A stretch of 16,028 nucleotides of DNA from Candidatus Fermentibacteraceae bacterium (GTDB taxonomy: Bacteria; Fermentibacterota; Fermentibacteria; Fermentibacterales; JCC-6), in NCBI GenBank assembly GCA_030596465.1, contig JAUVJW010000017.1, positions 1-16,028 on the forward strand, given 5' to 3'. Below are positions 6,404-13,664 of the stretch, piece by piece; position 1 is the stretch's first letter; the number at the start of each line of letters is the position of its first letter. Position numbers and translations under genes: made by a program. Below the pieces are notes generated by a model, which worked only from the letters and a program-made list of their open reading frames with translations, was not told where the DNA came from and searched no databases.

Positions 6404-8066
6404 TGATCTCCCCGTCAATTACTGTCATCATGGGCCAGGAGATTCTTGTTTCAGTATCGCTTCCCAGAATACATCTACCGGATGCACCGTACCAGGGTTC
6501 CATGGAGGCTAGTTTTCTGGAAATTCTGCTTCTGGTGGGGTTTGAAACCTGATCCCAGGCATCCAGCAGTATACCTGCGGCGTCGTATCCCTGAGCCGAA
6601 ATCGAAGTTGGTTCCTGCCCGTAGGTTCTGTTGTAGTTGTACACAAATCGGGCTGTTTCCGGATATAGGGAATTGAGGCCGAAGGCAACGGTAAAGATCG
6701 CACCTTCAACATACTCTCCGCCATGCCGAAGAAGCAGGTCATCATCCCAGCCCGAAGTACCGAAGAGAGGTACTTCAAGACGGTAGAATTTCAGTTGAGG
6801 CGCAATTTGTACTGCGTCCCATGCCGATACGGGAAGAAATACAGCCTGGGGAGAACAGGCTTTTAATGAGGTTATTTGAGATCTGAAATCTGTATCTCCC
6901 GGCTGGTATCCCTGTGAAGATACAACGGACCCTCCCATTCTCTCAACCACTGCCCTGAACTGTTCAGCTTCTCCCGAAGCTTGTGCAGTGTAGGGATAGA
7001 TAACTCCAAAGCGGGTAAAACCCCGATGTCTTACAGCATATTCGGCCACAGCGGCTGCCTGATTTCCTTCGCTTACTACAAGTCTGAATACAGGGCTGCC
7101 AATGTTATCAACATCTCCAGAGGTTGCGGTAGGGGAGAGGAGAGGAATTTCTTCCCTCTTTGCTGTGGATGCCGCGGAAAGAGTTGATGAGCTGGTAAGC
7201 GGTCCCAGAATGGCCACGCATGAGGGATTGTCCGCAAGTGATTGCATTAGTTCCATGAGCCGCGCCGGATCACCCTGAGTATCAAAATTAACCAGTTCAG
7301 GTGCATCGGAGTGCATTTCGGAAAATCGATCGAATGCCAGATGAGCGCCCTGTGAAACTTGTTTCCCGTAGACAGAACCTTCACCGGTAAGTGGCATCAG
7401 CATTGCAATCCATGTAGCACTTCCGGTTCCCGACTGTCCGTAATCCGGTCGACCCCAGGTGTTGTGCGCACCAGGATACAGTCTGTCAATCTCCTCGCCG
7501 TACAGTACTGCTCTTGAAATATCACCGGTTGCGGCAGATCGCTCCTCAAGTTCAAGAAGCACATAGAGTTCCAGCCATCCCCTTTCTCTGTAACCTGCCA
7601 GAACATCTGTTCTGACATTGCCAAGCTGTTCCCGGCAGAGTTCAATGGCTACCTGAATTCTGTATTCGTCGAGATTCTCGATGTTGGTTGAAGCGAGAGT
7701 ATTCAGAGATGAAGATGGAGAGGATGCAGCCTCTATACGGGCTTTCAAAAGAAGTGCCCGGGCTTTTACAACCGGGTTGGATGAAGATGTATATCTGGAT
7801 GCTGCTGCCAGAGCCTCATCTTTTCTACCAAGAGCAAACAGACATTCTCCTCTTGAGACATTCCATAAAGGAGCCTCAGGATTGGAGGCTTCAGCGTTCA
7901 GGGCCGAATTTAAAAGCTCAAGAGCTCTTTCGGGATCACCATCTTGAAGCTTTCTTTCTGCCAGAGCAGCTTTTTCCGATGCTGTAGAATATTCATCCAC
8001 ACCAGTTCCGCAGCCGGCAAAGACAAAAATGGCTGATAAAACAACAAAAAGAAATCTTGATTTCAA
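6390..8066 (-). CDS. LpoA-like lipoprotein: TPR region plus type I periplasmic-binding domain
   Basis: A 558-residue envelope lipoprotein. The signal ends in the lipobox VFAGC with lipidated Cys19. Residues about 28-210 are helical and TPR-like (AERKLQDGDPERALELLNSA). From about 217 a type I periplasmic-binding fold begins with IAMLMPLTGEGSVYGKQV, followed by VAILGPLTSSSTLSAA, LLSPTATS, FRLVVSEGNQ, GVIYPYTA and GYDAAGILLDA. Leucine/branched-chain amino-acid binding proteins share this fold, but the N-terminal TPR plus lipoprotein layout is that of LpoA, the activator of penicillin-binding protein 1a. No ABC permease lies nearby, which favours the LpoA-like reading. Start TTG 8066 has SD AGGGGG eight bases upstream. 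The 3' end overlaps the ROK gene. Confidence 0.82.
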   Translation of the reverse strand: MKSRFLFVVLSAIFVFAGCGTGVDEYSTASEKAALAERKLQDGDPERALELLNSALNAEASNPEAPLWNVSRGECLFALGRKDEALAAASRYTSSSNPVVKARALLLKARIEAASSPSSSLNTLASTNIENLDEYRIQVAIELCREQLGNVRTDVLAGYRERGWLELYVLLELEERSAATGDISRAVLYGEEIDRLYPGAHNTWGRPDYGQSGTGSATWIAMLMPLTGEGSVYGKQVSQGAHLAFDRFSEMHSDAPELVNFDTQGDPARLMELMQSLADNPSCVAILGPLTSSSTLSAASTAKREEIPLLSPTATSGDVDNIGSPVFRLVVSEGNQAAAVAEYAVRHRGFTRFGVIYPYTAQASGEAEQFRAVVERMGGSVVSSQGYQPGDTDFRSQITSLKACSPQAVFLPVSAWDAVQIAPQLKFYRLEVPLFGTSGWDDDLLLRHGGEYVEGAIFTVAFGLNSLYPETARFVYNYNRTYGQEPTSISAQGYDAAGILLDAWDQVSNPTRSRISRKLASMEPWYGASGRCILGSDTETRISWPMMTVIDGEIIGIE

Positions 8067-8104
8067 ATGGAATACCCCCTGTGTTGTAGTGAAAATTATC
8101 TAAG

Positions 8105-8146
8105 AGCGTGATTGACAATGGCCGACGCCTCATTCCTGGTCACGCT
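8105..8146 (-). repeat. inverted repeat in the leader of the LpoA-like gene
   Basis: AGCGTGA (8105-8111) and TCACGCT (8140-8146) are perfect 7-bp arms around 28 nt, upstream of the TTG at 8066. The loop is long, so a DNA-binding site is as likely as an RNA stem. No clear promoter pair was found here. The interval 8067-8231 otherwise holds only the terminator at 8191-8212. Confidence 0.3.
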
Positions 8147-8178
8147 TCTAGGAATATCATTTCTTATACACGGAATAG

Positions 8179-8212
8179 CAATAAGAAAAGGGGTCCCGCG
8201 AAAGGGACCCCC
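8179..8212 (-). terminator. strong Rho-independent terminator after the parvulin gene
   Basis: GGGGTCCC (8191-8198) and GGGACCCC (8205-8212) are perfect 8-bp GC-rich arms around a 6-nt loop. On the minus strand the stem is followed by TTTTCTTATT. It lies 20 bases after the parvulin-type gene stop and separates the rpoZ-parvulin unit from the LpoA-ROK-LptD unit. Confidence 0.9.
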
Positions 8213-8231
8213 ATAAAGAGAAAGGTCTGTG

Positions 8232-10235
8232 TTATTCTCCTGCTGATTCCTCAACAGGTATATCCATAGGAATGAATTCCTCGATTGGTATTTCCATGTT
8301 GTCAATCATCCACTGAGCATCATCCGCCAGTTCAGAATCAGGATATTCCTGAACAAGAACAGAGAATGCGTTTCTGGCGGCATCAAAATCCTTAATCTGC
8401 TCACTGAAAGTGAAACCAATAAGGAACTGCGCCTGATCACATCTTTCATTCTCGGGATACCGGTCAAGGAAGAGTTTGAAGTAGGTAATCGCAGTCTCCG
8501 GGTCAATAGACATTGACTCCTGAGCCATGATCATCAGGCTGTCGGCTCCAATTGATTCCGACGGCAGGAAAGCATTTTCGTTGATTTCAACCTCATATTT
8601 TTCCCTGAGCCTCGGGAAGACTGTATTGTAGAGGTAGTCATTGACAATTCCAGGCCTGAGAGCAGCCTGAATGGATTCACGAACTTCTGCAAGAGGTTTT
8701 ACTCCATCCTCAAGTCTGTCGCTAATCATTAAAAGAGTGATGCCGAGGTTTGTGGGAACAGGTCCGAATACCGTACCGGATTCCGAGTTGTGCATTTCTT
8801 CAGCGAACTCAAGATCCCCGGGGATGTAAGGAACAGGAGCGTTCATCGGTATCCAGCCAAGGTCGCCCCCCAGAGACGCAGTAGGTGAGTGGTTAGAGAA
8901 CTGTGCAGCCGCGTCTTCAAAGGTCATTCCATTTTCAAGAGCGGCAAGAACCTCAGTCATTTCCTGATCAGACTCAGTGACAATGGCAGATACCTGTATC
9001 TGGGCGTACTGATGGTAGATATCTCCGGTGTGCTCATCGTAATAGGCCACAATGTCTTCTTCGGCGACTTCAGCGGTTTCTACCACGAAGCGCTGGTAGT
9101 ACTCCTGAATGAGAGCGCCTTTTGTGGTTTCTTCCACCTGCTTCAGGGCCTCCTCAACTTGAGCAACTACAGAACTGTCCTGGTCAAGTCCCGCCTCTAC
9201 TGAAGCAAGTCTGATAAGTTCTCTTTCAATCATGCTGTCCAGAATAAGCTGCTTGCCCTCAGGTGTTTCGTAACTGGCTCTCTGGTATGGCGGGATGACT
9301 TCCAGTTCAGCGAGAATCTCTTCTTCCGTTATTGAAGTCTCGTTGATCACAGCGTAAACTCCGTCAACAGGAGGATTGTTTACTGTTACTCCGTATGTCT
9401 CGCGAAGATTCGGCATGAAGGTATTCCGGAAGTAGTCATTAACAAGGGCTGGTCTCAGCATATCTTCTATAGATGCTCTAACCTCATCCATGGAGTCAAA
9501 GGATTCCGGTCTTTGCTCACGCACCAGGAATATGTGTGTTCCAAGGTTGGTCTCGTACGGAGGAAGAATTGTACCAGGTTCAGTGCTGAGAAGAAGAGAA
9601 AGAAGTTCCTGATCCTCTCCCACGAAAGGTATATCGAGTCTTTCGCCGGTCCAGCCAATACTTCCGCCCTGGGATGCCGTGGCTGAATGCTCGCTGAGCT
9701 GAATAGCAACCGAGTCGAAGGGCATACCGCCATCAAGAAGCGCCTGTGCCTCTGCAAGAGCTTCATCACTGCTCACGAGGATGTGTGAAACCATTGCTAC
9801 CGGATCATTTCTGTACTGCTGAATATTACTTTCGTAATAATCTGCGACGAGAGAATCGGGAATTACCACAGACTCAATTATCTTTGTCTGGTAGAAAACC
9901 TGGCCCATGGCTCTTGTTCTGACCTCATCGACCTGTTTTTCTGCTATACCAATCATGGCAAGAACGGTTGAATCTTCTGCAAGACCCTCATCTATGGCGG
10001 CGAGAATAAGAAGTTCCCTTTCGATTATGTGATCAAGAAGGGCTCTCTTGCCACGAAGAGTTTCAAAAGAGGCACGCTGATATGGAGGAATTCTTAATAT
10101 TTCAGAATCAATATCCTCCATGGTGATGACTGTTTCACCAACCCTGGCTGCATCTTCCGCACCGAGGGGGGCGGATCCACAGCCGGCGATGATAAGGGAC
10201 AGAGCAATTACGAAAGGGATAAGAATATTTTTCAT
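8232..10235 (-). CDS. tandem-duplicated SurA/PpiC-type parvulin lipoprotein with C-terminal TPR
   Basis: A 667-residue lipoprotein (lipobox IIAGC, Cys19) likely acting as a periplasmic chaperone and peptidyl-prolyl isomerase for outer-membrane proteins. Two copies of a SurA-like unit are visible, about residues 32-286 and 295-551. The chaperone segments share IPPYQRASFET (49) and IPPYQRASYET (314), then ERELL / ERELI. Each is followed by a parvulin domain (about 145-245 and 412-510) with SATASQGGSIGW and SPTASLGGDLGW. Copy 1 keeps the parvulin His (VSHILV, His151). Copy 2 reads VSAIVT, so its isomerase activity is doubtful. Residues about 570-645 are TPR-like (FKLFLDRYPENERCDQAQF). SD AAGGAG lies ten bases before the ATG, which overlaps the omega stop as ATGA. 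A terminator follows. Confidence 0.88.
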   Translation of the reverse strand: MKNILIPFVIALSLIIAGCGSAPLGAEDAARVGETVITMEDIDSEILRIPPYQRASFETLRGKRALLDHIIERELLILAAIDEGLAEDSTVLAMIGIAEKQVDEVRTRAMGQVFYQTKIIESVVIPDSLVADYYESNIQQYRNDPVAMVSHILVSSDEALAEAQALLDGGMPFDSVAIQLSEHSATASQGGSIGWTGERLDIPFVGEDQELLSLLLSTEPGTILPPYETNLGTHIFLVREQRPESFDSMDEVRASIEDMLRPALVNDYFRNTFMPNLRETYGVTVNNPPVDGVYAVINETSITEEEILAELEVIPPYQRASYETPEGKQLILDSMIERELIRLASVEAGLDQDSSVVAQVEEALKQVEETTKGALIQEYYQRFVVETAEVAEEDIVAYYDEHTGDIYHQYAQIQVSAIVTESDQEMTEVLAALENGMTFEDAAAQFSNHSPTASLGGDLGWIPMNAPVPYIPGDLEFAEEMHNSESGTVFGPVPTNLGITLLMISDRLEDGVKPLAEVRESIQAALRPGIVNDYLYNTVFPRLREKYEVEINENAFLPSESIGADSLMIMAQESMSIDPETAITYFKLFLDRYPENERCDQAQFLIGFTFSEQIKDFDAARNAFSVLVQEYPDSELADDAQWMIDNMEIPIEEFIPMDIPVEESAGE

Positions 10236-10471
10236 GACTTGTGTACTCCTTGGTCGGTATGCTGGTCTTCAGCGGTGGTATAAGATATTAACCCTCTGGC
10301 GAATTCAGCCATTGCGGCTTTCACTGAGTTCTGCTGCGGGTTATCAATTTCAGGTATAAGGCAGGGGGCACCATTTCTGAGAGCGCGAACCCTTTTTGCC
10401 ATGGCCAGAGCAAGCTTGTACTGATTGGTGCTTGCCGTAGCAAGATTTTCAACTCCTTCAAAGGATTTCAT
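10232..10471 (-). CDS. rpoZ: RNA polymerase omega subunit
   Basis: The 79-residue product matches omega in size and pattern. NQYKLALAMAKRVRALRNG corresponds to the conserved helix usually read as ...RFELVLLAAKRARQL. The following D-N-P-Q-Q-N-S-V-K-A-A-M-A-E-F-A-R-G-L-I resembles the usual K-P-V-V-I-A-L-R-E-I-A-E-G-L-I segment. Omega binds the beta' C-terminus and helps core assembly. A strong SD (GGAGG, seven bases before ATG 10471) is present. The stop overlaps the parvulin gene ATG by four bases. Omega next to a chaperone gene is not the common gmk/spoT neighbourhood. Identification rests on the short conserved helices, so it is good but not certain. Confidence 0.78.
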   Translation of the reverse strand: MKSFEGVENLATASTNQYKLALAMAKRVRALRNGAPCLIPEIDNPQQNSVKAAMAEFARGLISYTTAEDQHTDQGVHKS

Positions 10472-10494
10472 TCTTGAGCCTCCATCTATTCGTG

Positions 10495-10534
10495 TTGTAT
10501 ATCATTGTTAAGAATTGTGATTGGCAATATACAA
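10495..10534. promoter_or_regulatory. inverted repeat and possible promoter upstream of rpoZ
   Basis: TTGTATAT (10495-10502) and ATATACAA (10527-10534) are perfect 8-bp inverted arms, extendable through TTG/CAA with a two-base bulge. On the minus strand TTGCCA (10527-10522) is a fair -35 box; the matching -10 (TGATAT or GATATA, 10504-10498) is weak. The repeat thus brackets the likely promoter and may be an operator. Part of the right arm is also the T-tract of the upstream terminator. Confidence 0.35.
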
Positions 10535-10581
10535 AAACATACCCCGGAAGAGGGTGGTTGTTCCTCGTCCGGGGTATGTTT
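10525..10581 (-). terminator. strong Rho-independent terminator
   Basis: AAACATACCCCGGA (10535-10548) and TCCGGGGTATGTTT (10568-10581) are perfect 14-bp arms. After one mismatch the stem continues with GAGG/CCTC (10550-10553, 10563-10566). On the minus strand it ends in a run of five T, then GTATATT. It lies 14 bases beyond the stop of the 317-residue gene, ending the DUF3467-YbbR-hypothetical unit. Confidence 0.92.
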
Positions 10582-10594
10582 GCTTATACTGTTC

Positions 10595-11548
10595 TTATTC
10601 AGTCTCTTCCGGGGTACTGTAGTTTTCCATAAGTATTTCCCATCTGGGGGGATTTACCAGATCAACTTCTCTGAGTTCTGTTTTTATGTAGCCCAGCTCT
10701 GTCCGATCCCACAGCCGTACAATTGAAATGTTATCGTTGTCACCGGCAATGGCGCCGTCAGCTCTGCTTGGAAAGTTAAGAGGTTGCTGGTAACGGACTT
10801 CTACCCTTGAGGTATCCGGATCAGATGTGGTATATGCCACGAACACCCAAGTTTGAACATTTATAGAATCACCTCTGGCTCGTCCTCTGCCATCCGAATT
10901 TTCCCAGAAAGTAACTTCTGTATCCTCAATGAGTTCAAACACATATTCTCCACCCAGGGGATCCGACAGTTCAAATACATTGATCTCCAGATTTTCAACA
11001 TCAGTGGGTTTGAGTATTGAAGGATACCTGCCTGCGAGGTATGAGGCCTGTTCTTCGCTGACTCTGATCAGGGCGGATCTTGAAACCTCGACTCTCTTGT
11101 TCTGGGCGTACTCCGGGAATGGTAATCTGGAGAAAGTCTCCATCCAGTCTGCCTCCAGGAACAGTGAATCAGGGAAATCCTTCTCGATAAGACCACCCAC
11201 TAAACCACCATGCCTGTCATGATTGGGGCAGGAAATGGCAAACTGGGTACCCAGAGCTAGTTTGGGATCGTAATGATACATCGAATCGGGGAAGCCGTCC
11301 GTGCGAAGTGAAGGACAGACACCCATGGTGTCTGAGAAACCACCGTAGGCAAGAAGGGAATCAAGGGTAGGAGCAGGAGAACCTTCGTTCATATACATGT
11401 GATCTATGTTCGCTTTAGCAACGGCATACATCTGAACCCTGCAGTTCTCGCGAGGAATTCTGTACATTTCAACCCGCTGGTTAATTCTGAAAATAAGTAA
11501 AGCAGCAAGGAGTACAATCAGCACTCTTACAAGAACCTTTGAACCCAT
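10595..11548 (-). CDS. unrecognised membrane-anchored extracytoplasmic protein
   Basis: I do not recognise a family for this 317-residue protein. Residues 5-22 form one hydrophobic helix after a short basic start (MGSKVLVRV), so it is probably anchored in the inner membrane with the rest outside the cytoplasm. Just after it, residues 36-110 contain three cysteines: NCRVQMYAVAKANIDHMY, GVCPS and ISCPNHDRHG, with a Tyr-rich MYHYDP between. This order (helix, small-residue helix, then CP...Y...CPxH) is reminiscent of type II/IV pseudopilin-like proteins, but no prepilin cleavage site is visible. The remainder is acidic and probably beta-rich. SD GGAGGGG lies five bases before the ATG. A promoter (11598-11627) and strong terminator bracket it. 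Confidence 0.8.
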   Translation of the reverse strand: MGSKVLVRVLIVLLAALLIFRINQRVEMYRIPRENCRVQMYAVAKANIDHMYMNEGSPAPTLDSLLAYGGFSDTMGVCPSLRTDGFPDSMYHYDPKLALGTQFAISCPNHDRHGGLVGGLIEKDFPDSLFLEADWMETFSRLPFPEYAQNKRVEVSRSALIRVSEEQASYLAGRYPSILKPTDVENLEINVFELSDPLGGEYVFELIEDTEVTFWENSDGRGRARGDSINVQTWVFVAYTTSDPDTSRVEVRYQQPLNFPSRADGAIAGDNDNISIVRLWDRTELGYIKTELREVDLVNPPRWEILMENYSTPEETE

Positions 11549-11597
11549 TTAGACCCCTCCGAAGGAATTGGTATTTGGTGTTTCGAATATCAACACT

Positions 11598-11627
11598 AAT
11601 TTACGACTCTCTCTCTCTGTCTGTCAA
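11598..11627 (-). promoter_or_regulatory. sigma70-like promoter of the 317-residue gene
   Basis: Minus strand: perfect -35 TTGACA (11627-11622), 18-bp spacer consisting mostly of a GA repeat, -10 TAAATT (11603-11598, four of six). It sits in the 99-bp gap after the YbbR-like gene and about 50 bases before the ATG at 11548. The gene can therefore be expressed apart from its upstream neighbours. Changes in GA-repeat length would alter the spacer. Confidence 0.5.
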
Positions 11628-11647
11628 TAACCAATCTGACTGCCAGC

Positions 11648-12304
11648 TTAATCCGCTACCGGTACTATCGGTTCATCAATCCGAATCCGCACAGAGCCCT
11701 CCGAGTATGCAACCATTTCGCTACTGAAAGCAAGTGACACGGTGGCGTGACCGGAACTGATGCTGACAGCCTCAGTGGTTACACTGTCCATTGATAAGAC
11801 AATTGAAGACGGTCCGGTGACAGTGATGAACTTCGGATCCACTGAAACGAGACGAAACCGGGATGGGATTCCGTCGGAAGACAACACCGATACCGGAACC
11901 TGGCGACTTATCACTGTATCCAGGGTGCAGGATATCTGGTCAGGCATCAGACGAGAGACTGTTATGGCACCCTGCGGATGAATATCTGAAGTACTTAACC
12001 TCAGGTTTATATATGCTGGAAAAGATTGGATTCCACGAAGTTGAACATTTCTGTCAATCCGGGTCAGCGGGGAGCTGATTTGATGAGTAAGCATTTCCAG
12101 GCCGGAACCGGTGAGACTGACAAGAACTGAATCCCCGTTGTTTTCCAGAACCACATAGTTATCTGCGGTTTCAAAAAACAGGGGAAGCTTAACCGTTACC
12201 GAAAAATCCTCGGCATCAATTGCCGCGCCCCAGATCAGTGTTCCCACCAGGAGAGCCAGTATTACCCGGCTGGTTTTCTCAACCCTTGTCAGTTCAGTCT
12301 TCAT
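11648..12304 (-). CDS. YbbR/CdaR-like domain protein
   Basis: About 218 residues from ATG 12304 (MKTELTRVEKTS). A membrane helix at about 13-30 (VILALLVGTLIWGAAI) is followed by extracytoplasmic beta-rich YbbR-type repeats; the best match is the family-like VDPKFITVTGPSSIVLSMDSVTTEAVSIS. In Firmicutes, CdaR of this family regulates the diadenylate cyclase CdaA, but no cyclase gene lies in the window, so that role is only possible. Longer in-frame starts (ATG 12331 and 12361) would run deep into the DUF3467 gene, whose last 11 bases already overlap ATG 12304. No SD is evident, so coupled translation is likely. Confidence 0.72.
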   Translation of the reverse strand: MKTELTRVEKTSRVILALLVGTLIWGAAIDAEDFSVTVKLPLFFETADNYVVLENNGDSVLVSLTGSGLEMLTHQISSPLTRIDRNVQLRGIQSFPAYINLRLSTSDIHPQGAITVSRLMPDQISCTLDTVISRQVPVSVLSSDGIPSRFRLVSVDPKFITVTGPSSIVLSMDSVTTEAVSISSGHATVSLAFSSEMVAYSEGSVRIRIDEPIVPVAD

Positions 12305-12590
12305 TGCCGGGTGTATTGAAGCCGATGGCATTCTGCTCTCTGGATTCTGCCAGAGTACCATTCTTTGTTTCGTAGGTTTTTACCTGTTTTGTGAGTTGCT
12401 CTGCGAATGCTTTGGCTGCGTGCGGGGACATAATAACTCTTGATTTCAGGCTGGCAGCAGGTGCCCCCGGCATTATTCTGGCAAAATCAAGTACAAATTC
12501 AGCCCTCGAAAATGCTACCATTACAAGGTTGCTGTAGGTTCCGTCAGTATCTTCGGGTTTAACATTGATGCGGGGTCTTTGTTTTACCAT
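12294..12590 (-). CDS. DUF3467 family protein
   Basis: A 98-residue cytoplasmic protein starting at ATG 12590 with SD GGAG eight bases upstream. Longer in-frame starts up to 12755 would overlap the divergent heptose kinase gene and give untypical sequence. The pattern SNLVMVAFSRAEFVLDFARIMPG, then ASLKSRVIMSPHAAKAFAEQL, is what I know of DUF3467, a widespread small family without a defined function. The C-terminal tail (LAESREQNAIGFNTPGNED) is probably disordered. Its 3' end overlaps the YbbR-like gene, and it is divergent from the heptose genes. Confidence 0.8.
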   Translation of the reverse strand: MVKQRPRINVKPEDTDGTYSNLVMVAFSRAEFVLDFARIMPGAPAASLKSRVIMSPHAAKAFAEQLTKQVKTYETKNGTLAESREQNAIGFNTPGNED

Positions 12591-12668
12591 TATTTTATCT
12601 CCATCGTTTTTTGTTTCTCTATGTAGCATTGTATGAACAGGAGTGAAGGTCAAGGTTTGGAGGCAATA
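12591..12668. promoter_or_regulatory. divergent intergenic region
   Basis: These 78 bases lie between the DUF3467 ATG (minus) and the heptose kinase TTG (plus), so promoters for both directions should lie in or near it. On the minus strand TACAAT is a good -10 match but no well-spaced -35 was found. No convincing pair was found for the plus strand, whose promoter may lie inside the DUF3467 gene. Confidence 0.35.
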
Positions 12669-13664
12669 TTGAAATTTGACAAGAATGCGCAATGTCTTCT
12701 TCGGAAGTTTGACGGGAAAAAAATACTGGTTGCGGGCGATCTCGTACTGGATCATTATCTGGACGGAGCGGTTTCGAGGATATCTCCCGAGGCACCGGTT
12801 CCCATTATCTCCCTGGAAGACGGTTTTGAAAGATGGATACCGGGCGGAGCTGCAAATGTGGCGTTGAATGTGCTTTCCCTCGGCGGCAGGCCAGTCATGG
12901 CAGGAGTCGTTGGTGACGATAGAGAGGGAAAGATACTGATCAAGCTGCTTTCAGACGCCGGTGTGAATGTTGATGCAGTGATTCCGGACAGCAGCAGACC
13001 AACCACAGTGAAGACAAGGGTTATGGGAAGAAGTCAACAGTTGATGAGGATTGACAGAGAGAAAACTCATTTTCTTACTTTTGATATTGAAATTATGATC
13101 AGGTCTCGAATTGATTCAGTTATGAACGAAGTCAGTGCTGTTATTCTGGAAGATTACGATAAGGGGGCTCTCACTCCCGGTATGATAGAACACATCATTG
13201 GAGATGCCGTTGAGAGAGGAATGTATGTTGCGGTGGATCCTAAGATCAGGAATTTCTGGAATTTTAACAGTTGCAGTCTTTTCAAGCCCAACCGGCATGA
13301 AGCCGGTAAAGCGCTTGGTATGAACATTAATGGCGTGGACATGGCAATAACGGCTGCCAGGGAAATACGAAGGGATATCTCCGCGGAAGCTGTTCTGATC
13401 ACTCTCGGTTCCAGCGGTTCGGTACTCGTTTACGGACAGGATGATTTGTCACAGCATTTTCCCACAGTTGCCAGACATGTTTTTGATGTATCAGGCGCCG
13501 GGGATTCAGTTATTGCCGTAATGGGTCTCGCCGGTGCCTGCCGCATGGCTGTTGCTGATGCCGCAAAACTTGCTAACCTTGCCGCTGCCGCGGTGTGTGC
13601 CGAACCCGGAGTTTATGCGGTAAAACCCGAAGATATTATCAGGGAGGCCATCAGATTTGAGTGA
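12669..13664 (+). CDS. rfaE1: D-glycero-beta-D-manno-heptose-7-phosphate kinase (HldE N-domain / RfaE1)
   Basis: About 331 residues of the PfkB/ribokinase fold, phosphorylating heptose-7-phosphate to the 1,7-bisphosphate for LPS inner core. Motifs: KKILVAGDLVLDHYLDGAVSRISPEAPVP near the start, the sugar-binding PGGAANVALN, GVVGDDREG, ILEDYDKGAL, the nucleotide-site KPNRHEAG, and the catalytic signature FDVSGAGDS with its Asp base. TTG 12669 is chosen because GGAGG lies five bases upstream; an ATG at 12633 has no SD and adds 12 residues. Here kinase and adenylyltransferase are separate genes overlapping by 8 nt, whereas E. coli has them fused in HldE. Confidence 0.92.
   Translation: MKFDKNAQCLLRKFDGKKILVAGDLVLDHYLDGAVSRISPEAPVPIISLEDGFERWIPGGAANVALNVLSLGGRPVMAGVVGDDREGKILIKLLSDAGVNVDAVIPDSSRPTTVKTRVMGRSQQLMRIDREKTHFLTFDIEIMIRSRIDSVMNEVSAVILEDYDKGALTPGMIEHIIGDAVERGMYVAVDPKIRNFWNFNSCSLFKPNRHEAGKALGMNINGVDMAITAAREIRRDISAEAVLITLGSSGSVLVYGQDDLSQHFPTVARHVFDVSGAGDSVIAVMGLAGACRMAVADAAKLANLAAAAVCAEPGVYAVKPEDIIREAIRFE

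Noticed and set aside
7681..7987. Two plus-strand frames of 88 and 99 codons
   Set aside because: They lie antisense to the TPR part of the LpoA-like gene and look like composition shadows.
6390..8066. Branched-chain amino-acid ABC transporter binding protein
   Set aside because: The fold is shared, but the lipoprotein TPR N-terminus and the absence of permease or ATPase neighbours fit an LpoA-like protein better.
8098..8170. Possible tRNA or small RNA in the gap before the LpoA-like gene
   Set aside because: No cloverleaf, T-loop or acceptor pairing could be built; only a 7-bp inverted repeat is present.
12633..12668. ATG 12633 as the heptose kinase start
   Set aside because: No SD precedes it, while TTG 12669 has GGAGG at ideal spacing and gives the usual N-terminus.
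12591..12755. Long N-terminal extension of the DUF3467 gene
   Set aside because: It overlaps the divergent heptose kinase gene, lacks family resemblance, and ATG 12590 has an SD.
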